Part shown: piece by piece, positions 6,050 to 11,188 of the stretch
Numbering within the stretch: the first letter of the stretch is position 1
Layout of the letters: the number at the start of each line of letters is the position of its first letter
NCBI GenBank assembly: GCA_021790055.1
Contig: JAJYIL010000051.1
Location: 1 to 11,188, forward strand
DNA: 11,188 nucleotides
Direction of reading: 5' to 3'
DNA from: Bacteroidota bacterium
GTDB taxonomy: Bacteria; Bacteroidota; Ignavibacteria; Ignavibacteriales; Ignavibacteriaceae
The notes under the pieces: model-generated
Seen by the model: the letters and a program-made list of their open reading frames with translations, nothing else
Databases searched by the model: none
What the model was told of the DNA's origin: nothing
Program-made: the position numbers and the translations under genes

Positions 6050-8695
6050 TCAAATTGAAAACCAGTAATTAAACTTTACCAGGAATATATTGTTAGGATA
6101 AAGATTTCTTAAGCCGCTTAGAGCGTCATAAACCGAGCTTGAAGCAGGCGAGATGTATTTTGTTCTGTCCTGCGACCAGACTAAATAGACCTGCGATCCC
6201 GGAAAATATTCCCACCTTAATACCAGGTTAGACCTGAACTGGAAGAAGTTGAAGTCAGGATTAACGAAACTATAGCTAAGTTGCGGATCTTTATTCTCAA
6301 AGACATCATAATTATCTCCGTTAAGCACCGGATTTAAAATCGAATTTCTGCCGGCATAATCCATTGCTCTCGGATCCGCTACGGATTTAAATTCAGAATA
6401 TTTACCAACCGAAGCGAATGGACTTCCGTAATATTGAATCGACAATTCAGGCGTAATGTTGTAATCAATTCTGAATGTTCCGCCGGCAGTTATTTGATTA
6501 ATGCTTCCAAGTAAATATTTATTCCTGCTATTTACCTGTTCGGTGGCAACATATTGAAGCTTATTTATATTCGAAGAATAGAAAATGCCGAGCGATATCT
6601 TCAAGGTATTCATAGGCATAAATGATATGCCGGGTTGGACAAAGTAATAAGATAAGCTTTGGTTTGCGGAATTGGATGTATTAAAGCTTAAATCAAAAAA
6701 TATCTTCTCGGAAGGATCGGTTCTAACATAAAAATTATTCGACCAAGCAGGCGGTACAAGCATCGCATTTCCGCCGCGCAGGAGGCGCGTATCTAATGCC
6801 CGGGTTGTGTAGCTTGTGAATACTGAAAACGCCCACTTGTTGAGGAACTCAAGATATATATTCAGGCTTGCACCTGATGACAAATACTCCAATCCGAAAT
6901 CCCAGTTATTGGTTTGTTCAAGGCTAATCGAATAAGTTCTGAAAATAGAAACAGGCTGATTTACAAAATAAGAAACAGCATTTTTCTGTTCGATAATATC
7001 CGCTGTTTGCATAAATCCCAGGTCATTTAACTCGAGACCGGGAGAGCGCCAGTTTACGGCAGTAGAATACCGCCATAGACCGACGCTGCCTCTTCCTATT
7101 TTTACATTGCCGCCGAAGCCGGAAAGGAAAGTACGGCTGCTATCGAAATTCAAATAGCCTGCGTCAGGTCGTTGATAATATCTTGCTGATGAGCCTTGAA
7201 GTAAATCCATAGCTTCATGACTTCCATTCAGATAGCTGCCTATGAGTTTGGCATCAATAAAAAATTCCTTATTGTTCCATTGATGTAAGAAATCTAATCC
7301 GCCGGTAAAAGCGTTGCGGTTTAGAAATTCAAGCTGTGGATCTTTAATCAGCCTGTTTGTTGAGGTAAAGATTCCGCCGAGCATAGTATTGCCTTCCGAA
7401 TAGTCCTGCTGTAAACGTGCAATAAAATAATTAGTCAAAGGCTCAACGCCTATCTTTATTTCTTTTCCTGAAGAAAACAAAGTCGCTTGTTGATTTGCAG
7501 TAAAGCTTTGCAGTATGCCTATTGAAAGCCCTCCTGACGTCTTACCGCTAATCTTGGCTGCGCTTATAATTGTTGTATTATCGGGATAGTCTAAGTATTC
7601 TCCGTCATTTAAATTTGGTTTATAAGTAGGTGAATGCCCGATCCTGCGGCTATAAAAGATATTGGTACTGCCCAAATCAAAGCTGAAAATATTTTTGCCC
7701 TCAAGGAAAAAAGGTCGTTTCTCCTCATAGAAGGTTTCAAATGCGGATAGATTCATTACAGATGGATCCGCTTCCACCTGACCGAAATCGGGATTGATTG
7801 TAACATCGGCAGTGAAGTTGGTTGACAGGCCAATCTTCGCATCGAGTCCGATATTTCCAAACCATGATCTTCCATGATCTTTAAACGGGTTTCCTACTTC
7901 ATTATGAAAAGTATTCAGTCTACCGAGGGAGTAAGGCATTATTTCTATCCGACGATACCTTGGTAAATCTTTAATTCCGTGCAATTCGCCGAAATGGTAT
8001 AATATACCTGCACCGGTTGAAGTTTGCGGTTCCCAATCGCTTTCTTCCTGCAGGCGGTCAATCCATCGCCAGCAATGCAAGCCCCAAATCTGCTCGTCTT
8101 CGCTGCTGTAACGAAGCTGGCTTAGCGGTATTTCAAATTCTGCGGTCCATGCGGAATCCTCCGTCCCGCTTTTTCCAAACCAGACCGCATCCCAGCTATC
8201 ATCTCCATTTAACGGATTTGTTAGAAGCAGATCTATTTTCTGACCGGCGGCAGTAATGTCAAATTCAAACCCTGTCCGGTGGTCGTGGTAGCTGTCAAAT
8301 GTTACTCCGACAACGTCACCTGTAAACTCATCGCGTCTTCCAGCTTTACGAGTAATTTTTTCCGGCTCGCTGTCAAAAGCTCGGATAGCAACATAAATAT
8401 TTCTATCATCGTAAAGAATTTTTAATTGAGTCGGCATAGACGGTTTGCCGCCTTCTTTTGGAATCCACTGCGTAAAGTTGCCAGCCCATATTCCTGTTTT
8501 CCAGCATTCTTCATTTAGATTCCCATCAATAATAGGCTTGGAGGTTGTAAGACGCGATGCTGTATAAATCCTCTTTGGCTTCTCGATTGTGGTGATAATT
8601 GAATCGACGCTTCCATCGAACGCATAACAGTTCATTCCCAATACAAAAGGAATCATAAAAGATAAACGATATATTGGTTTCATCGTTGCTTTCAT
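6050..8695 (-). CDS. DUF5916 outer-membrane barrel protein with N-terminal CBM9-like domain
   Basis: A protein of 881 residues with a signal peptide (about 1-25; MKPIYRLSF, hydrophobic stretch, CYA). Residues about 43-240 form a CBM9-like sugar-binding beta-sandwich. Its marks are PIIDGNLNEECW (54-65), the NIYVAIRAFDSEP segment (99-111) and AWTAEFEIPLSQLRY (182-196). From about residue 250 the DUF5916 region follows, with the conserved NPDFGQVEADPSVMN (301-315) and KRPFFLEG (326-333). A long series of alternating, aromatic-rich strands typical of an outer-membrane beta-barrel then runs to the end (FNYWFSI). The molecular role of DUF5916 is not established. The CBM9-like domain and this cluster suggest polysaccharide binding or handling at the cell surface. 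Two starts are possible, ATG 8695 and ATG 8683 (residue 5); both keep the signal peptide and neither has a strong Shine-Dalgarno. A 207-base gap upstream leaves room for a separate promoter. Confidence 0.88.
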   Translation of the reverse strand: MKATMKPIYRLSFMIPFVLGMNCYAFDGSVDSIITTIEKPKRIYTASRLTTSKPIIDGNLNEECWKTGIWAGNFTQWIPKEGGKPSMPTQLKILYDDRNIYVAIRAFDSEPEKITRKAGRRDEFTGDVVGVTFDSYHDHRTGFEFDITAAGQKIDLLLTNPLNGDDSWDAVWFGKSGTEDSAWTAEFEIPLSQLRYSSEDEQIWGLHCWRWIDRLQEESDWEPQTSTGAGILYHFGELHGIKDLPRYRRIEIMPYSLGRLNTFHNEVGNPFKDHGRSWFGNIGLDAKIGLSTNFTADVTINPDFGQVEADPSVMNLSAFETFYEEKRPFFLEGKNIFSFDLGSTNIFYSRRIGHSPTYKPNLNDGEYLDYPDNTTIISAAKISGKTSGGLSIGILQSFTANQQATLFSSGKEIKIGVEPLTNYFIARLQQDYSEGNTMLGGIFTSTNRLIKDPQLEFLNRNAFTGGLDFLHQWNNKEFFIDAKLIGSYLNGSHEAMDLLQGSSARYYQRPDAGYLNFDSSRTFLSGFGGNVKIGRGSVGLWRYSTAVNWRSPGLELNDLGFMQTADIIEQKNAVSYFVNQPVSIFRTYSISLEQTNNWDFGLEYLSSGASLNIYLEFLNKWAFSVFTSYTTRALDTRLLRGGNAMLVPPAWSNNFYVRTDPSEKIFFDLSFNTSNSANQSLSYYFVQPGISFMPMNTLKISLGIFYSSNINKLQYVATEQVNSRNKYLLGSINQITAGGTFRIDYNITPELSIQYYGSPFASVGKYSEFKSVADPRAMDYAGRNSILNPVLNGDNYDVFENKDPQLSYSFVNPDFNFFQFRSNLVLRWEYFPGSQVYLVWSQDRTKYISPASSSVYDALSGLRNLYPNNIFLVKFNYWFSI

Positions 8696-8902
8696 TTATA
8701 TCTAATAGTGCTCTGTAATCGAACAGGCTATCTATTTGCTTTGAGAGTATCCTCTATTTAGAAATTAATTATAAAAAGTGGTCGGCGTAAAGATAATTTA
8801 AAAGCGCTGAAAATGCTTTTACAATTGTACCAATCATTTTAACTTTTATCTCAATCTTCTCTATAATTGCCTATTAAAGCCCTTCTTTTCTATTGAGCTA
8901 TC
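8696..8902. other. Intergenic gap between GH43_24 and DUF5916
   Basis: The 207 bases hold no credible coding frame. There is a weak inverted repeat, AAAAGC (8800-8805) and GCTTTT (8815-8820), with a 9-base loop. It is too AT-rich and lacks a clear T run, so I do not call it a terminator. A promoter for DUF5916 may lie here but no convincing consensus was seen. Confidence 0.4.
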
Positions 8903-10036
8903 CTAATTCTTATTAAAGAAATTTAAATTCCATTCATCTTTCCATTTAATGACAATCTTGCCTTCATTATTAAATTGAATAGGCAGCCAAATATATCTTC
9001 CGTCAATTGGATTTTGCGGGTGCCATCTGTCCGCAATAAAAATGAATGCATTTTTCTTTCCTTGAACCTTCAATACATAAGTGCTCTGCGAATGGAAAGT
9101 AAGAGCATTGTCCGGTCCCACGCACGGGTTGCCGAGACTTTTCCATGGTCCCAAAATCGATGCAGCTACTGCCGAACGAGCAGCATTAGGCGCCCAGCCT
9201 GTGCAGCCCGAGGTTATCAGATAATATTTACCTTCGTATTTAAACATTGCCGGAGCTTCGTTATGTCCCCCAATAAGAAGCCTGCACCATTTACCAGTGA
9301 ATGAGGTATAGTCTTCAGACAGTTCGGCAATATTCATTGTATAATTTTCTTCAGAAGAATATATCAAGAATGCTTTATCTCCATCCTGAAAGATTGTCAG
9401 ATCTCTCGCCATTTGTCCCTTCGGATAATCGCGCCTAAGAAAATAACCGGCTTCGGCTCTTTCTTCACCTGGGAGCTTTAACAATGTGGAGTCTCCACCT
9501 GCAGCTTCCATCGTATCGCTTGCAGTTGCATTCACAGGCCATTTATATGCATTAGGTCTATACGAGCGTAAATATATATATGGTCCGGTTACATTATCAG
9601 CAGTTGCAACAGCCGCCCGCGCTGCTGAATAACCTTTACCTTTCAATTCTAGATGAAACCACATTACAAACTTGTTCGTTTTTTTATTATAAACTACCTT
9701 GGGTCTTTCGATAACGCAGCCCTTTACTATCTCGCTGTTCGGATCGTCGGAAACATGCAGGGCAATTCCGCGATCATTCCAGTTATATAAATCCTTCGAA
9801 GAGTAAACATGAACACCAACCATCGCCCTATTTCCTGCCGGTCCGGCAATTTTATGTTCTCCAAACCAATAATAGGTACCCTCGAAATAAAGAAAGCCGC
9901 CGCCGTGTGCATTAATAGCCACACCATTATTATCCTTCCAAATTTTACCCGGATAAAAGTTGTTATATGTTACAGCCTGGGATAAGAGTAAACTTTTTGC
10001 AAGTAACACAGTTAATACCAATAAAATTCTTTTCAT
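8903..10036 (-). CDS. GH43 subfamily 24-type exo-beta-1,3-galactanase
   Basis: Secreted enzyme of 377 residues (signal peptide about 1-20) that would release galactose, or galactose carrying beta-1,6 side chains, from the beta-1,3-galactan backbone of type II arabinogalactan. The propeller begins with AINAHGGGFLYFEGTYYWFGEHK (40-62), where canonical GH43 enzymes have ADP with the base Asp; here that aspartate is absent. Glu110 in CVIERPKVVYN matches the position of the assisting glutamate of this subfamily and Glu260 in GGHNEAPAMFK the general acid. Gln317 in FHSQSTYVL corresponds to the glutamine proposed as unusual base in the fungal exo-1,3-galactanase Pc1,3Gal43A. No extra CBM is present. 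The start at 10036 has AAAGGA six bases before it. It follows the GH-A gene by only 27 bases, so the two are likely co-transcribed. Subfamily assignment is by motif and is good but unsearched. Confidence 0.85.
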   Translation of the reverse strand: MKRILLVLTVLLAKSLLLSQAVTYNNFYPGKIWKDNNGVAINAHGGGFLYFEGTYYWFGEHKIAGPAGNRAMVGVHVYSSKDLYNWNDRGIALHVSDDPNSEIVKGCVIERPKVVYNKKTNKFVMWFHLELKGKGYSAARAAVATADNVTGPYIYLRSYRPNAYKWPVNATASDTMEAAGGDSTLLKLPGEERAEAGYFLRRDYPKGQMARDLTIFQDGDKAFLIYSSEENYTMNIAELSEDYTSFTGKWCRLLIGGHNEAPAMFKYEGKYYLITSGCTGWAPNAARSAVAASILGPWKSLGNPCVGPDNALTFHSQSTYVLKVQGKKNAFIFIADRWHPQNPIDGRYIWLPIQFNNEGKIVIKWKDEWNLNFFNKN

Positions 10037-10042
10037 AAAATT

Positions 10043-10048
10043 TCCTTT
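10043..10048 (-). promoter_or_regulatory. Shine-Dalgarno site of the GH43_24 gene
   Basis: AAAGGA on the minus strand lies six bases before the ATG at 10036, inside the 27-base gap after the GH-A gene. Confidence 0.55.
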
Positions 10049-10063
10049 CGATTTAATAAAACA

Positions 10064-11188
10064 TTAATAATGTATCGGAGGTATCTCAGTTACTTCTTTT
10101 TTGTACGGAGCCTTTTGTCCGGTGGCTACTTCATAAATTCTTTTATCTGTAATAGCATCGCATGGAATATCGGCATATCTTTTTACCATGATTTTAGAAA
10201 ACTCATAATAATCCGAATCGGCTTTTTCCGATGGGAAATTTTTGAAGGTCATTGATTCAATATCCTGGAAATTTTTCAGATCCAAATTCCAGCTTTTATT
10301 GAATGATTGAATTTCGCCTCCGTACTTGGTGCTGATCCAGTTCACGAACTTATCTTTTGTTGCCGATTGCTGGCTGGTTCCGAACATTTCGTATGCAAGG
10401 TTATGATAACCAAACGCCCATTGAGGCTCATTGCGGAGAAAATAACCTATCATGTAAGGATCGTCTTTATATTCTGCAAGCTGGGAAGCGAATCTCTTCG
10501 AATTCACTCTATACTCTTTCGCAAACACATCAGGGAAATCTCTAAACAAAAAAATTTTAGTCGCCGGAAAATTCTGCATCGGTAAGACGTATGGGGTTTT
10601 TTCTTCTTTTGCAAAATCAATATCGGACCAATTGCCGACCGTATTTATCCTGAACTTTTTAATTAAGCCGGCTGTAATTTTATTCCATTCGCTTTCCCAA
10701 TCTTTACCAAAGACACGAATCAAATTGGCGATGTAGAAATCCATATTTTTATATACACCTTGATTTCTTATCATTCCGCTTTGAACTTGGTTCATAGCTG
10801 AATAATTAGAATCATTCTTTCCCGGAAGCCAATCGAACAAATCTTCAATCCCGTTGACAGGACCTGGAGGCCCTTTTCTAATGCAGTCTACTCCGATACT
10901 TAAAAAAGCGCAGCCATCCGGATCAACAAGCCACCAGCGCTTTCCGTTATTTTGAGTTCTGAAAAAACCGGTTGATTCAAATTTCTTTTCTTTCCATCCT
11001 CCGTACTTATCCCAATTATCCGGGTATTTTTCAGACTCAACACTTTTCTTTAGTTTAAGCTCTCTCGAAATCAGTTCATCTTTAGAATGAATTTTTCCCT
11101 TCCAGTCTTTTAGCTTCCATTGACCAAATTTGTCGATGACCGGAACAGCAATCGGCGGATATGGTTTAGGCTTTTCATTGCTGATAAA
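10064..11188 (-). CDS. Clan GH-A glycoside hydrolase (GH42/GH50-like), 5' end outside window, apparently lacking half of its TIM barrel
   Basis: The frame is open from the right edge to TAA at 10064-10066, giving 374 visible residues; the true start is outside the window. Visible residues include GFFRTQNNGKRWWLVDPDG, then FLSIGVDCIRKG, which resemble the entry to the catalytic barrel in beta-agarase and beta-galactosidase-like proteins of the GH42/GH50 type. The segment DDPYMIGYFLRNEPQW carries the clan GH-A acid/base glutamate at visible residue 254. The long helical segment after it (YYEFSKIMVKRYADIPCDAI) is present. The sequence then passes directly to TDKRIYEVATGQKAPYKKEV and ends EIPPIHY, which resembles the usual C-terminal end of such proteins. 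Strands 5-8 and a GEF-type nucleophile segment are missing, so catalytic activity is doubtful. Context suggests beta-galactosidase-like action on arabinogalactan for an intact relative. Exact family is uncertain. Confidence 0.72.
   Translation of the reverse strand, partial: FISNEKPKPYPPIAVPVIDKFGQWKLKDWKGKIHSKDELISRELKLKKSVESEKYPDNWDKYGGWKEKKFESTGFFRTQNNGKRWWLVDPDGCAFLSIGVDCIRKGPPGPVNGIEDLFDWLPGKNDSNYSAMNQVQSGMIRNQGVYKNMDFYIANLIRVFGKDWESEWNKITAGLIKKFRINTVGNWSDIDFAKEEKTPYVLPMQNFPATKIFLFRDFPDVFAKEYRVNSKRFASQLAEYKDDPYMIGYFLRNEPQWAFGYHNLAYEMFGTSQQSATKDKFVNWISTKYGGEIQSFNKSWNLDLKNFQDIESMTFKNFPSEKADSDYYEFSKIMVKRYADIPCDAITDKRIYEVATGQKAPYKKEVTEIPPIHY

Noticed and set aside
8017..8256. Plus-strand open frames of 60-109 codons across the window, for example here, at 8975-9304 and at 10307-10585
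   Set aside because: They lie antisense inside well-supported minus-strand genes, show no family motifs or ribosome sites, and are shadow frames.
8800..8820. Inverted repeat AAAAGC / GCTTTT as a terminator after GH43_24
   Set aside because: The stem is only six pairs, mostly A-T, with a 9-base loop and no clear T run following, so chance is as likely.
10064..10840. A separate short gene beginning at the TTG at 10840
   Set aside because: The same frame stays open to the right edge and encodes conserved family sequence (GFFRTQNNG, WWLVDPDG, SIGVDCIRKG) directly upstream. The TTG is an internal leucine codon.

Overview
The window is a block of carbohydrate-active genes, all on the minus strand, from an AT-rich Gram-negative bacterium. 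It is most likely a member of the Ignavibacteria or a related group of the Bacteroidota/Chlorobiota lineage. The grounds are a type IX secretion (T9SS) type A sorting domain of the 'YPNPFNPSTTI ... YNILGQE' type common in Ignavibacteria, a DUF5916 outer-membrane barrel protein, and signal peptides ending in A|Q or G|Q. No rRNA, tRNA, CRISPR array or insertion sequence was seen.

In order of transcription (right to left) the layout is: a clan GH-A glycoside hydrolase related to GH42/GH50, 5' end outside the window (10064-11188); a GH43 subfamily 24-type exo-beta-1,3-galactanase 27 bases downstream (8903-10036); a 207-base gap; a DUF5916 protein with a CBM9-like N-terminal domain (6050-8695); a secreted canonical GH43 enzyme (5016-5984); a GT-C/PMT-type membrane glycosyltransferase 35 bases further on (3481-4980); a secreted GH53 endo-beta-1,4-galactanase (2261-3319) followed out of frame by a T9SS sorting domain (1996-2268); a 331-base regulatory gap with two related LacI-type operator-like sites; and a secreted GH51 alpha-L-arabinofuranosidase (1-1664) that runs off the left edge just as a PA14-like domain begins.

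The combined theme is breakdown of plant arabinogalactan. GH51, and perhaps the canonical GH43, would remove arabinose. GH53 cuts beta-1,4-galactan (type I arabinogalactan), and the GH43_24 enzyme trims beta-1,3-galactan (type II arabinogalactan, arabinogalactan proteins). No SusC/SusD pair is visible in the window. The DUF5916 barrel is the only outer-membrane protein seen.

Three points deserve attention. First, the GH53 gene is separated from its secretion tail by a one-base frame difference at an A8 tract. Second, the GH-A enzyme appears to lack the whole second half of its TIM barrel, including the nucleophile, while keeping a family-like C-terminus. Third, the GH43_24 enzyme has a glutamine in place of the usual catalytic-base aspartate. 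Family assignments come from motif recognition by eye, without database searches.
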